A stretch of DNA of 64,000 bases from Paenibacillus sp. FSL M7-0420 (lineage in GTDB: Bacteria; Bacillota; Bacilli; Paenibacillales; Paenibacillaceae): contig NZ_JBBOCJ010000001.1 of the NCBI RefSeq assembly GCF_038002345.1, positions 2,418,001-2,482,000 of the forward strand. The letters run 5' to 3'. The notes under the pieces are model-generated. The model was given only the letters and a program-made list of their open reading frames with translations. It made no database searches and was not told where the DNA came from. Within the stretch, counting starts at the first letter, position 1, and every line of letters begins with the position of its first letter. The position numbers and the translations under genes are program-made. This document shows, one piece after another, positions 52,623 through 61,807 of this stretch.

Positions 52623-55349
52623 TTGCTGCATATGATTATCCTGCTTCCGTTTTTGCTGGCTGCGCTAATGCTGCTATTGAAGCCATACACCCGATTTCAC
52701 CTGGGCTGGATCGCGCTGCCCCTTCCCACAGCTCTCTTTATTTTTTTCCTGACGAGAATTCCAGCCATCCGGGCGGGAGAGCCTATTGTGAACAGTATCA
52801 CCTGGATGCCGTCCTTTGGGGTGAATATCTCGCTGGTACTGGATGGGCTCAGCTTGCTCTTTGTCCTGCTGATTACCGGGATGGGGGCCCTGGTGGTGCT
52901 CTATTCGATTTATTATCTCGATAAGCTCATGGAGGGAATCCGCCAGTTCTATATATACCTGCTCCTGTTTATGGGAGCCATGTTAGGCGTTGTACTGTCA
53001 GATAATCTGATGGTGCTGTACGGATTCTGGGAACTCACGAGCATATCTTCGTTCCTGCTTATAGCCTTCTGGCACCGCCGGGAAAGATCCTCCTATGGAG
53101 CAATGAAGTCCATGCTGATTACCGTGTTCGGAGGTTTGGCGATGCTTGCCGGATTCAATCTGCTGTATGTAATGACCGGCACTTATAGTATACGTGAGAT
53201 TGTTGCACAGGCCGGGACCTTAACTGAAAGTGGAATGTTTATCCCGTCCATGCTGCTTATTCTCCTGGGAGCTTTTACGAAATCCGCCCAATTTCCGTTC
53301 CATATCTGGCTGCCTGATGCCATGGAAGCGCCGACTCCGGTCAGTGCATATCTTCACTCGGCTACTATGGTTAAGGCGGGGATCTATCTGGTAGCGCGGC
53401 TCACCCCGCTGTATGCCGGACAATCCGAGTGGTTCTGGCTGGTTTCAGTCACAGGACTGGTAACTCTGATCTATGGGTCGTTCAAAGCGATCCGGCAAAC
53501 CGATCTCAAGGCCTTACTCGCATACTCCACGATCAGTCAACTCGGCTTGATCATGTCTTTGCTTGGACTCGGGTCGGCGGCGGCCTTCTTTACCGGTACG
53601 GGGGATGCGGTTTTCTATACGATGGCTACTACAGCGGCACTCTTTCATCTCATTAACCATGCTGTATTTAAAGGCAGCCTGTTTATGGTTGTGGGCATCA
53701 TTGACCATGAGACGGGTACCCGTGATCTGCGCAAGCTTGGAGGGCTTATGTCTCTCATGCCGGTCACCTTCTCTATCGCATTGATCGGGACATTCTCTAT
53801 GGCCGGATTGCCACCATTTAGCGGATTCCTCAGTAAAGAAATGTTCTTCACTTCTGTACTCAATATCCGGGAGTTTGACATCCTGAGCTCCGGATACTGG
53901 ACACAGCTCTTTCCGGTGATTGCCTGGATTGCCAGTGTATTTACCTTTGTATACAGCATGATCTTTGTCTTCAAGACCTTCCGCGGCAAGCTGAGGGAAG
54001 ACAAGCTGGATAAGGTTCCTCATGAAGCGCCACTGGGTCTCTTACTGTCACCGGTGATTCTTATTTCACTGGCTGTAGTGTTTGCTTTCTTCCCTGACCT
54101 GGTCTCTGCTACGCTAATTGAACCGGCAATGTCTTCCATTCATACGGGGCTGCTCGCACCGGAAGAAGCCTTTGAGGTTTCTATTCATTTCTGGCATGGC
54201 TGGACACCAGAAATCTTCATGACGCTCGGTGTTATAGCAGCAGGTACGCTGTTGTTTAGAATCTATACAAGGTTACGTGTTCTAGACCGTGAAGCTGGCG
54301 GAACCAATGCACTGAGCCGTATGTATGACTTCTCGTTAAGACTGCTCGAGAATGGTTCAAGACGCTTAACTGATACCTATATGACTGGTTCGGGCCGTCA
54401 TTACCTGCTCTATATTTTCAGCTTTTTCATCATTTCCCTGCTCACAGTTCTGCTGCGGCAGCCGGGCATTAGCTTTGGCATGGATAAGTATGCCTCATTG
54501 TCTTTTTATGAAATGGCTGTTGTAGCAGCCATGCTGCTGGCTGCCTTTGCAGTTCCATTTGCCAAGTCACGTGTCAACGCGATTCTTTTCACTGGTGGTG
54601 TGGGGTATATGGTGACGCTGCTTTTCGTTCTTTTCCGGGCACCGGATCTTGCACTCACACAGATGATTATAGAGACCGTATCGGTCATTCTGTTCCTTCT
54701 TTGTTTCCGGTATTTACCGAAGCTGAAGAAGCAGAAGGAGCCTCTGCGCTTTAAGCTGCCCAATCTGGTTATTGCGGCTGGAGCTGGCATCACGATGACG
54801 TTGATTGCTCTGGCGGCCATGGGTACCAGTCCTTTTCAACCGATCTCCGAGTTTTTCTTGAAGGAAAGCTACAACCGGGCTGGCGGCAAGAATGTGGTCA
54901 ACGTCATCCTGGTAGATTTCCGCGGGTTTGATACTTTGTTTGAAATCATGGTGCTTGGCATCGCCTCACTGGCTATTTATGGTCTGATTCATCTGAGAAT
55001 GGAGACGGAATTGCCGCCGCTGGAGCCTGCAAAGAAAGAACTATTGCCGCTGCGCAGCAATGATGTGATTCTACAGACGATCTCTAAGGGGATTGTCCTT
55101 GTCATTCTGATATTCTCCCTGTATCTGTTCTTTGCCGGGCATAATCATCCGGGGGGAGGCTTTATCGGGGCTTTGATGGCTTCTGCTGCACTTATGCTCA
55201 TTGCAATCGCATTTGGCATGGATCAGGTACGTAAGGTGCTCTCTGTGAATTACCGGCTGCTTACAGCTTCCGGGCTCATGCTGGCTATTCTGACAGCGTC
55301 AGGTTCATTCCTGTTTGATGCTCCTTTTCTGGCTCAAAACCAAAATTAG
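52623..55349 (+). CDS. mrpA: Mrp Na+/H+ antiporter, fused MrpA-MrpB subunit, truncated by an IS
   Basis: The chain has 908 residues. The first 800 or so are MrpA: many membrane helices, the NuoL-like core (KSAQFPFHIWLPDAMEAPTPVSAYLHSATMVKAG) and the later MrpA-specific part. From about residue 808 it continues as MrpB (SNDVILQTISKGIVLV, FAGHNHPGGGFIGALMA), so A and B are one polypeptide. The ISL3-type insertion at 55331 cuts the MrpB part after FDAPFL; the last residues AQNQN come from the element. About 50 MrpB residues remain after the IS (56737-56890). TTG 52623 follows AAAGGGGG. The broken B part probably stops antiport of Na+ for H+. Confidence 0.92.
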   Translation: MLHMIILLPFLLAALMLLLKPYTRFHLGWIALPLPTALFIFFLTRIPAIRAGEPIVNSITWMPSFGVNISLVLDGLSLLFVLLITGMGALVVLYSIYYLDKLMEGIRQFYIYLLLFMGAMLGVVLSDNLMVLYGFWELTSISSFLLIAFWHRRERSSYGAMKSMLITVFGGLAMLAGFNLLYVMTGTYSIREIVAQAGTLTESGMFIPSMLLILLGAFTKSAQFPFHIWLPDAMEAPTPVSAYLHSATMVKAGIYLVARLTPLYAGQSEWFWLVSVTGLVTLIYGSFKAIRQTDLKALLAYSTISQLGLIMSLLGLGSAAAFFTGTGDAVFYTMATTAALFHLINHAVFKGSLFMVVGIIDHETGTRDLRKLGGLMSLMPVTFSIALIGTFSMAGLPPFSGFLSKEMFFTSVLNIREFDILSSGYWTQLFPVIAWIASVFTFVYSMIFVFKTFRGKLREDKLDKVPHEAPLGLLLSPVILISLAVVFAFFPDLVSATLIEPAMSSIHTGLLAPEEAFEVSIHFWHGWTPEIFMTLGVIAAGTLLFRIYTRLRVLDREAGGTNALSRMYDFSLRLLENGSRRLTDTYMTGSGRHYLLYIFSFFIISLLTVLLRQPGISFGMDKYASLSFYEMAVVAAMLLAAFAVPFAKSRVNAILFTGGVGYMVTLLFVLFRAPDLALTQMIIETVSVILFLLCFRYLPKLKKQKEPLRFKLPNLVIAAGAGITMTLIALAAMGTSPFQPISEFFLKESYNRAGGKNVVNVILVDFRGFDTLFEIMVLGIASLAIYGLIHLRMETELPPLEPAKKELLPLRSNDVILQTISKGIVLVILIFSLYLFFAGHNHPGGGFIGALMASAALMLIAIAFGMDQVRKVLSVNYRLLTASGLMLAILTASGSFLFDAPFLAQNQN
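55323..55330 (+). repeat. Target-site duplication, left copy
   Basis: CCTTTTCT directly before the IS left end; the same eight bases lie right after its right end at 56729-56736. Eight-base duplication is the norm for ISL3-family elements. Confidence 0.95.
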
Positions 55350-56728
55350 CGGTTGAAAATTGAAACGGAGAAAAACCGTGGATAGAAATGGAAAAACATC
55401 TGCAAATCCTGTATTGTTGTAAGTCCTACCCCACAACATGAAAAGGAAATGACAGATGCCACTCCAGTATATCAACGAAATGCTCGGATTACCAGAACTA
55501 CAACTTCATCGAGTTCTCTCTATCAATGGTTCAGAAGTGCATTTGGAAGCCTCGCCGGCGGCGTATAAACAGCCTTGCCCTATCTGCAATTCTGAACAAT
55601 CTGTGAGGCGAAATGGCCGCAATAGGTCGCGTCAGATTCGTCATATCAGCGTTTTTGGTAAGAAGTGCTTTTTGCACATTCCCTCGCAGCGCTTGGCTTG
55701 TTCACGGTGTAATATTGGGTTTGTTTGGACGTATGCATGGGTAGGTCCGAAGGAACAATACAGCCGTATGTTTCGCTCACAGACGGTAAATCAGGCACTC
55801 GGCTCCACGGCAGCGCATAGCGCGAGAATACAAGAAGCGCCCGCCAGCACGGTTCAGCGCATGCACCAAGAGGCCCTGCCCGCAGAGAACGAGCGTTTGC
55901 TCAAGCAGGCTTGGTGTCAAGCCAAAGACACACCCGAGCTCGTGCTCGGCATCGACGACTTTGCGATCAAAAAGGGACATACGTATAACACTGGTATTCA
56001 CGATCTTCGAGGGGAAACCATGCTAGACCTGCTTTCGGGGCGAAAGCTAGGCGCACTACGTGCGTATGCCGAGCAGCATCCGGAATTTTTAAACCTAAAT
56101 CCCAAGGCTGTCGTCATGGATCTGGCTCAAACGTATCACACCTGGATCAGCGAGTGTTTTCCGAGGGCCCTTCGAATTGCAGATCGCTTTCATGTTCACG
56201 GTTATGTGATTGAAAGTGTCCAAGCGGTCCGGAAATCCATTCAGTCCACCCTTTCTCCCCGGGCCAAAGGGATCTTAAAAAGTCATCACCGACTGCTCAA
56301 TCCGCCAGCAGATTCGTTACCAGACCAGAGCCGTATTCAGTTAGAGCAGCTACTGGCATTCTCCCCACTCCTCCGCGAGGTATGGGAATGGAAAGAATCC
56401 TTCTCCCGTTGGTATGACTACTCGCCAAGTTTTAATGTGGCTCAGTTGGGTTTCACCCGTTGGTGTCAGCAAGGCGAACGTATCGCGCATGAAGCTGTAC
56501 AATGCGCTTTGAAAACGATGCGGAACTGGGAAGAGGAAATTGTGAACTACCATCACTGCCGCTGGACGAACGCGACCGTCGAAGGACGACATAATCGCAT
56601 TAAATCCTACCAACGAAGACACTATTTCACGCGCAATCGCCGATGCTATAAAGCCGGCATTTTAATCGAGTGTAATCGGCAACGCTTATTAGGATGATAA
56701 TATCAACCGCTAATTTTTAGATTGAGCC
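55331..56728 (+). mobile_element. ISL3-family insertion sequence, 1398 bp, inside mrpAB
   Basis: The element has 26-base imperfect inverted ends (both start GGCTCAA and end ATTAGCGGTTGA when read inward) and is flanked by the eight-base repeat CCTTTTCT. It carries one intact transposase gene. It lies in the MrpB part of the fused mrpA-mrpB gene. Ends and duplication look recent, since the left and right flanks are unchanged. Confidence 0.95.
55456..56697 (+). CDS. ISL3 family transposase
   Basis: The 413-residue protein has the N-terminal zinc finger of this family (CPICNSEQSVRRNG, then CSRCNIGFVW), a helix-turn-helix, and the DDE core: LVLGIDDFAIKKGHTYNTGI with the first Asp, AVVMDLAQTYHTWI with the second, and the Glu in ATVEGRHNRIKSYQRR. 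The gene is intact, from ATG 55456 to a stop 31 bases before the right end. The element is likely still able to move. Confidence 0.93.
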   Translation: MPLQYINEMLGLPELQLHRVLSINGSEVHLEASPAAYKQPCPICNSEQSVRRNGRNRSRQIRHISVFGKKCFLHIPSQRLACSRCNIGFVWTYAWVGPKEQYSRMFRSQTVNQALGSTAAHSARIQEAPASTVQRMHQEALPAENERLLKQAWCQAKDTPELVLGIDDFAIKKGHTYNTGIHDLRGETMLDLLSGRKLGALRAYAEQHPEFLNLNPKAVVMDLAQTYHTWISECFPRALRIADRFHVHGYVIESVQAVRKSIQSTLSPRAKGILKSHHRLLNPPADSLPDQSRIQLEQLLAFSPLLREVWEWKESFSRWYDYSPSFNVAQLGFTRWCQQGERIAHEAVQCALKTMRNWEEEIVNYHHCRWTNATVEGRHNRIKSYQRRHYFTRNRRCYKAGILIECNRQRLLG

Positions 56729-56736
56729 CCTTTTCT

Positions 56737-56890
56737 AAGTCATACGTTCGGCCACTTCCAGCTGCCTGTACTTGGGGATACGGAGCTGGCGACAGCCGTC
56801 CTGTTTGACCTTGGCGTATTCCTGGCCGTTGTCGGTGTGACGATGACCATCATTTTATCGATCGGAGGGGAGAAGAAATGGAACTCGTAA
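56737..56890 (+). pseudogene. mrpB: C-terminal remnant of the MrpB part
   Basis: Beyond the IS the frame reads [19 protein letters not shown], then [20 protein letters not shown] and [10 protein letters not shown] before a TAA at 56890, which is the end of MrpB and joins perfectly with FDAPF before the IS. It has no start of its own. It overlaps the mrpC start by 13 bases, the usual tight coupling of mrp genes. Confidence 0.93.
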
Positions 56891-57210
56891 TGGCAGTAGC
56901 GGTCGGAATTCTTTTCATGATCGGTGTCTACCTGATTCTGTCCAAAAGCCTGCTGCGCATTGTGCTGGGAACCTCCTTGCTGACGCATGGAGTTCATCTG
57001 CTGCTGCTCACGATGGCCGGGCTCAAAAGGGGCGCAGCCCCTATACTAGGCAAGGCGGATACCTATGTTGATCCGCTGCCGCAGGCGCTGATTCTAACCT
57101 CCATTGTCATCAGCTTCGGGGTCACAGCCTTCTTTTTCGTACTCGCATACCGGTCATATCAGACGCGGGGTACTGATGAAATGGACAGCATTAAGGAGGT
57201 CAACGAATGA
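56878..57210 (+). CDS. mrpC: Mrp antiporter subunit C
   Basis: The 110-residue protein has three membrane helices and the NuoK-like pattern of MrpC ([20 protein letters not shown], then [38 protein letters not shown]). It forms part of the membrane antiporter. ATG 56878 follows GGAGGGGAGAAGAA. Its expression could be lowered by the IS upstream unless the element provides a promoter. Confidence 0.95.
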   Translation: MELVMAVAVGILFMIGVYLILSKSLLRIVLGTSLLTHGVHLLLLTMAGLKRGAAPILGKADTYVDPLPQALILTSIVISFGVTAFFFVLAYRSYQTRGTDEMDSIKEVNE

Positions 57211-58682
57211 GCAATCTATTGGTGCTCCCGATTCTCATTCCGCTGGCTACGGCTGTCATCCTGATTTTTCTCAAAGAGAAGATCCGGCTTCAGCGCGTGA
57301 TTAGTGCGCTCAGCGGTCTGCTTAACATTCTGATTGCGGTGCTGCTGGTTACACGTGTCCATTTTGAGGGCATACAGACCCTGCAAATGGGGGGCTGGGC
57401 TCCTCCGTATGGCATTGTATTTGTAGGTGATATGTTTGCTGTATTGCTGGTAACGATGGCTTCGGTTGTCAGCTTTGCGGTTCTGTGCTACTCCTTCAGC
57501 AGTATTGGAGAGCAGAGGGAGCGGTTCTATTACTATACGTTCTTTCAGTTTTTGCTGGTCGGGGTATACGGCTCGTTTCTTACCGGAGATATTTTCAACC
57601 TGTTTGTCTTTTTTGAGGTCATGCTGATTTCTTCTTATGCGCTCATCTCACTCGGAGGGACCAAGCTTCAACTAAGAGAAACGTCGAAATATTTGCTTAT
57701 CAATATCGTATCCTCGACACTGTTTGTTGCGGCGGTAGCTTATCTCTATGCAGCAGTAGGGACACTCAACATGGCACACCTGTCCCAGCGTATCGCTGAA
57801 GCGGGACAGGGCGGCGTGCTTAATGTAATTGCTGTTTTGTTCTTGATTGTATTTTCCTTAAAGGCAGGGCTGTTCCTGTTCTTCTGGCTGCCAGGGTCAT
57901 ACAGTGCGCCTCCGGCGGCTGTCCGGGCATTGTTCGGTGCCCTGCTGACCAAAGTAGGACTCTATGCAATCATCCGTACCTTCACGTTGTTGTTCGTGAA
58001 CGATCCCGGCTTCACTCATGACTGGATCGCCTGGATGGCTGCGGCTACCATGATCCTGGGCAGCCTGGGGGCAGTGGCTTATAGGGATATCCCGCGGATT
58101 CTGAATTATAACATCATTATCAGCGTTGGATTTGTAGCCTTTGGGCTCGCTGCAGGGACTGCAGATTCAATGAATGGGGCAGTCTTTTATCTGCTGCATG
58201 ATATGCTGGCCAAGGGACTTATGTTTATTCTGGGCGGGATGATTATATCCGCAGCCGGAACTGACCGGCTAGGCAGTATGGGCGGGATGATCCGAAAGTA
58301 TCCGCTCCTCGGCTGGATGTTTTTCATTCTGGCGCTCGCCCTGGTGGGGATTCCGCCGCTTAGCGGTTTTGCCGGCAAAATTATGATCCTGCGTGGAGCG
58401 TTGTCCGAGGGGATGCTGACGCTGTCTCTCATAGGTCTGGGGTCAAGCTTTATGGTGCTGTTCTCCCTGATCAAGGTATTCAGGCTGGCATTCTGGGGAA
58501 ATGAACCCAAGGAAGAGCAGCCTAAGATAAGCATGAAGGCCGCTTCGGCTGTGGCTGCCGGACTGCTGCTGCTTGTAATTGCTATGGGGATCGGTGCGGA
58601 GTCTGTGTATACTTATGTATCGCAGGCTGGCGAGGTTCTGGCTTCACCTGCCCTATATATCGAAGCCATAATGAAGGAGTAG
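57207..58682 (+). CDS. mrpD: Mrp antiporter subunit D
   Basis: The 491-residue protein is a NuoL/M/N-type subunit with about 14 membrane helices. It has the lysine in SLKAGLFLFFWLPGSYSAPP and the helix NIIISVGFVAFGLA expected of the proton-translocating core. It overlaps mrpC by four bases (ATGA). With MrpA it forms the ion-moving heart of the Mrp complex. Confidence 0.95.
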   Translation: MSNLLVLPILIPLATAVILIFLKEKIRLQRVISALSGLLNILIAVLLVTRVHFEGIQTLQMGGWAPPYGIVFVGDMFAVLLVTMASVVSFAVLCYSFSSIGEQRERFYYYTFFQFLLVGVYGSFLTGDIFNLFVFFEVMLISSYALISLGGTKLQLRETSKYLLINIVSSTLFVAAVAYLYAAVGTLNMAHLSQRIAEAGQGGVLNVIAVLFLIVFSLKAGLFLFFWLPGSYSAPPAAVRALFGALLTKVGLYAIIRTFTLLFVNDPGFTHDWIAWMAAATMILGSLGAVAYRDIPRILNYNIIISVGFVAFGLAAGTADSMNGAVFYLLHDMLAKGLMFILGGMIISAAGTDRLGSMGGMIRKYPLLGWMFFILALALVGIPPLSGFAGKIMILRGALSEGMLTLSLIGLGSSFMVLFSLIKVFRLAFWGNEPKEEQPKISMKAASAVAAGLLLLVIAMGIGAESVYTYVSQAGEVLASPALYIEAIMKE

Positions 58683-58687
58683 TGAAT

Positions 58688-59170
58688 ATGGCCTTACAAT
58701 TCCTGTTTAATCTGTTGATTGCCTTTCTGTGGATGGCGATAAATAATAATGGCTCTGGCTCAAGCTTTATAGTAGGTTATCTGCTTGGCATCGGACTTTT
58801 ACTGTTATTTAGGAAATCCAGGTCCCAGTCCCGGCCATTCTATCTCATACGTATATGGGCTGTACTGAAGCTTCTGCTGATCTTTGCCCGTGAACTTACG
58901 GTCTCGAATTTCGTGGTCATTGGCCACATCATCCGTCCAAAACTGGCTATACGTCCCGGTATCTTTGCTTATGAGACTGCTTTGGCCACGCCCTGGGAGG
59001 TCACACTGCTCTCGTGCCTGATTTGTCTGACACCGGGAACCCTGACTCTTGATGTGTCGGAGGATCGCAAGATGCTGTACATTCATGCTATTGATATTAA
59101 AGATGCAGAACTGATGGTCACGCAGATAAGAGGCACTTTCGAACGAGCGATTAGGGAGGTGACCCGTTAA
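58688..59170 (+). CDS. mrpE: Mrp antiporter subunit E
   Basis: The 160-residue protein has an N-terminal pair of membrane helices and the MrpE domain (VVIGHIIRPKLAIRPGIFAYE, then LSCLICLTPGTLTLDVSED). ATG 58688 is eight bases after AAGGAG; the GTG at 58682 is too close. The stop and the next start share bases (TAATG). Confidence 0.95.
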   Translation: MALQFLFNLLIAFLWMAINNNGSGSSFIVGYLLGIGLLLLFRKSRSQSRPFYLIRIWAVLKLLLIFARELTVSNFVVIGHIIRPKLAIRPGIFAYETALATPWEVTLLSCLICLTPGTLTLDVSEDRKMLYIHAIDIKDAELMVTQIRGTFERAIREVTR

Positions 59171-59463
59171 TGATCCCAGTTATGCTAAAAGTGGCCATGA
59201 TCATTCTGGCTCTGGCGATGCTGGCCTGCCTGTTCCGTCTCCTGAAAGGGCCAACCCGCTCCGACAGGGTTGCCGCACTCGATACGATCGGCATTCATGT
59301 ACTCGCTATGATAACCGTCGTCAGTATGCTGCTGGATACTCAGGATTTTATAGAAGTCATCCTGGTAATCGGGATTCTGACGTTTATTGGCACTACGGCT
59401 CTGGCCAGATATATTGAACGGGGAGCCGTTATAGAGGATGGAGGGAACCCCAATGACAGGTGA
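59170..59463 (+). CDS. mrpF: Mrp antiporter subunit F
   Basis: The 97-residue protein has three membrane helices and the MrpF loop LLKGPTRSDRVAALDTIGI. It overlaps mrpE by one base and mrpG by 11 bases, in the normal mrp gene order. Confidence 0.95.
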   Translation: MIPVMLKVAMIILALAMLACLFRLLKGPTRSDRVAALDTIGIHVLAMITVVSMLLDTQDFIEVILVIGILTFIGTTALARYIERGAVIEDGGNPNDR

Positions 59464-59809
59464 ACTGATTAGCTCTATGCTTGTGGTAATGGGTGCAGTC
59501 TTCTGCGGCTTAAGTGCCTTCGGCTTAGTCCGTCTGCCCGATGTCTATCTGCGTTCACATGCTGCTACCAAAAGTGCAACCTTCGGGGTACTGTGTTTGC
59601 TGACAGGAGGTTTCCTGTACTTTTGGTTCAAAGACGGAACGGTTAATGTCAAGCTTTTGCTGGCGATTGTATTTGTATTCATCACTTCACCGGTAGCAGG
59701 TCACTTAAATGGCCGGGCTGCTTACCGTTCCGGAGTGCCTTTATGGAAGGGAAGCGTTCAGGATGACCTGAAGGTGCCGGGGGAAGAAAGCAAGGAAACG
59801 TCTAAATAA
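59453..59809 (+). CDS. mrpG: Mrp antiporter subunit G
   Basis: The 118-residue protein has three membrane helices and the MrpG signature FGLVRLPDVYLRSHAATKS. ATG 59453 follows GGAGGG by seven bases; an in-frame ATG at 59438 lies before that site. It is the last gene of the mrp operon; no clear terminator follows within 180 bases. Confidence 0.95.
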   Translation: MTGELISSMLVVMGAVFCGLSAFGLVRLPDVYLRSHAATKSATFGVLCLLTGGFLYFWFKDGTVNVKLLLAIVFVFITSPVAGHLNGRAAYRSGVPLWKGSVQDDLKVPGEESKETSK

Positions 59810-59996
59810 TAGTTTGAAGTGAATGGAACGTGTGGGGATCAGCCGGATACCAAACAGGGTGTCTTTCCTTATACTGTAGAATCGCCGGCATGTTAGAATA
59901 GATCAATTACGGCCCTGCTTAGATCATTGTTTTGAGGCAAGGGGTCTATTAGAATTTGGGGGTAAGCAACGATGTGGATGTAAAGGAGACGGTAAT

Positions 59997-61529
59997 ATGC
60001 TTAGATTGGTCAATGTGGAGAATGGCACGGTAAAAGGCTTGCCCGCAGCCGATCCCCGGATTACGAGCTTCAAGGGAATACCTTTCGCAGCTCCGCCTGT
60101 AGGCGAGAACCGCTGGCGGGCACCGCAGCCTGCCGAAGACTGGGAGGGTGTTCTTCAGGCCCACGAGTTCGCACCGGTCTCCATGCAGGTCAGACAGGAG
60201 CTGGATGATAACAATATCTATACCCGTGAATGGGCGGTGGAGCCGGATATCGCGATGAGCGAGGATTGCCTGTACCTGAACGTATGGACCCCGGCCAAGC
60301 AGGCGGACGAGAAGCTACCCGTCTATGTATGGTATTTCGGCGGCGGGCTCCAGGTGGGCCATCCGGCGGAGATGGAATTCGACGGGGAACGGATTGCCCG
60401 CAGAGGGATTGTGGTGGTGACGATTAACTACCGGCTGAATATCTTCGGCTTCCTATGTCATCCCGAGATTACGGTGGAATCGCCGGAGGCGCCCGCCAAC
60501 TTCGGCAACCTTGACCAGCAGGCCGCTACCCGCTGGGTGAAGCGCAATATTGCCGCCTTTGGCGGTGACCCGGACAACATCACCATCGGCGGGCAGTCTG
60601 CGGGCGGCGGCAGTGTCATGAGCCAGCTCACCTCTCCGCAGAACGAAGGATTGTTTCAGCGGGCGATTGTTGAAAGCGGTATCTTCACCGACCTGTATCC
60701 GGGAACCCTGCTGCCGCCGCTACGGGGGACGTTGCAGGAAGCGGAGCAGGACGGCATCGAGTTCTTTAACTATCTGGGTGTATCCTCCCTCGCGGAAGCG
60801 CGGAAGCTGGATGCGGTCTATCTGCGGGACAAGGCAGTAGCGCTTGGCGGGTTCTGGGGCACCGTTGCGGACCAGAAGTTCCAGGTGGGCAACCCGTTCG
60901 ATCTGTTCGTGCAGAACAGACGCTTGAAGGTGCCAATTATGCTAGGCCATACCTCCTCCGAGTTCTTCAGCACTCCGAATGTGCAGTCCTACGGGGAGCT
61001 CAAGCAGCTTGCGGCGGACATGTTCGGGGAGGATGCGGAGACCTTCCTGAAGCTTAGCGGCGCTAGGCCGGATGCTGTTCAGGAAGCGGCGGAGCGGGCA
61101 GCGGTAAGCGGGGTCGAATACGCCATCCGGATCGCCGGGCAGGCGAATGCGGATACCGGAAGCGAAACCCCGCTCTATTACTATAACTTCGATGCGGAGA
61201 TTCCGGGATGGGATAACCCGGGCACCTTCCACTCGGTGGATCTGTGGTTCTTCTTCGAGACGCTGGCCAAGTGCTGGCGGCCGTTTGTCGGCAAGCATTA
61301 TGATCTGGCCCGCCAGATGTGCAATTATACCGCTCACTTCATCCGTACCGGCGACCCGAACGGACAAGATTCCACAGGCGAAGCATTGCCACGCTGGGAG
61401 CCGTACACCCCGGAAGCACCTTACGGGATGCTGTTCGCAGACAAGGCGGAGTTCTCCAGAGAACAACCGGGCGAGATCATGAATTTTCTGGTGCAGCAGT
61501 ACTTCAAGAAGAGTGGCAGTCCGGTCTGA
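59997..61529 (+). CDS. Carboxylesterase/type B lipase family (PnbA-like)
   Basis: The 510-residue protein is an alpha/beta hydrolase of the type B carboxylesterase family: FKGIPFAAPPVGENRWRAPQ near the N-terminus, SEDCLYLNVWTP, nucleophile Ser in IGGQSAGGGSV (about residue 201), an acidic residue in the HTSSEFF region (about residue 320), and His in GTFHSVDLWFFFE (about residue 411). It hydrolyses esters in the cytoplasm; it is like PnbA of Bacillus in size and motifs. AGGAGA lies upstream of ATG 59997. It is a single gene with its own terminator. Confidence 0.93.
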   Translation: MLRLVNVENGTVKGLPAADPRITSFKGIPFAAPPVGENRWRAPQPAEDWEGVLQAHEFAPVSMQVRQELDDNNIYTREWAVEPDIAMSEDCLYLNVWTPAKQADEKLPVYVWYFGGGLQVGHPAEMEFDGERIARRGIVVVTINYRLNIFGFLCHPEITVESPEAPANFGNLDQQAATRWVKRNIAAFGGDPDNITIGGQSAGGGSVMSQLTSPQNEGLFQRAIVESGIFTDLYPGTLLPPLRGTLQEAEQDGIEFFNYLGVSSLAEARKLDAVYLRDKAVALGGFWGTVADQKFQVGNPFDLFVQNRRLKVPIMLGHTSSEFFSTPNVQSYGELKQLAADMFGEDAETFLKLSGARPDAVQEAAERAAVSGVEYAIRIAGQANADTGSETPLYYYNFDAEIPGWDNPGTFHSVDLWFFFETLAKCWRPFVGKHYDLARQMCNYTAHFIRTGDPNGQDSTGEALPRWEPYTPEAPYGMLFADKAEFSREQPGEIMNFLVQQYFKKSGSPV

Positions 61530-61552
61530 GGGGATTCTGCTCTTGATAGGAT

Positions 61553-61603
61553 CAGCGGCAGTTTAAGACTTTATGTATTGAGTCTTAGATTGCCGCTGTT
61601 TTT
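61553..61603 (+). terminator. Rho-independent terminator after the esterase gene
   Basis: A long stem (CAGCGGCA, TTTAAGACT with AGTCTTAGA, TGCCGCTG) followed by TTTTTATT, 23 bases after the stop. Confidence 0.92.
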
Positions 61604-61807
61604 ATTGCCGGACCATCCCTTACCATGTTATTCCCTATCTAACAATAGCCCGATAGAGTAGTTTCGGCGGTATTCACTAAGATGTAAGAAAGAGTTGATG
61701 CTTCCATGAACGTTTGAAGGCAAAAAGGTGACCGGAGCCGATTTACTTAAAATTAAAGATATAATAATTCAAAATATCTACGATTTTTATAAGGAGGCAC
61801 TAACGTA

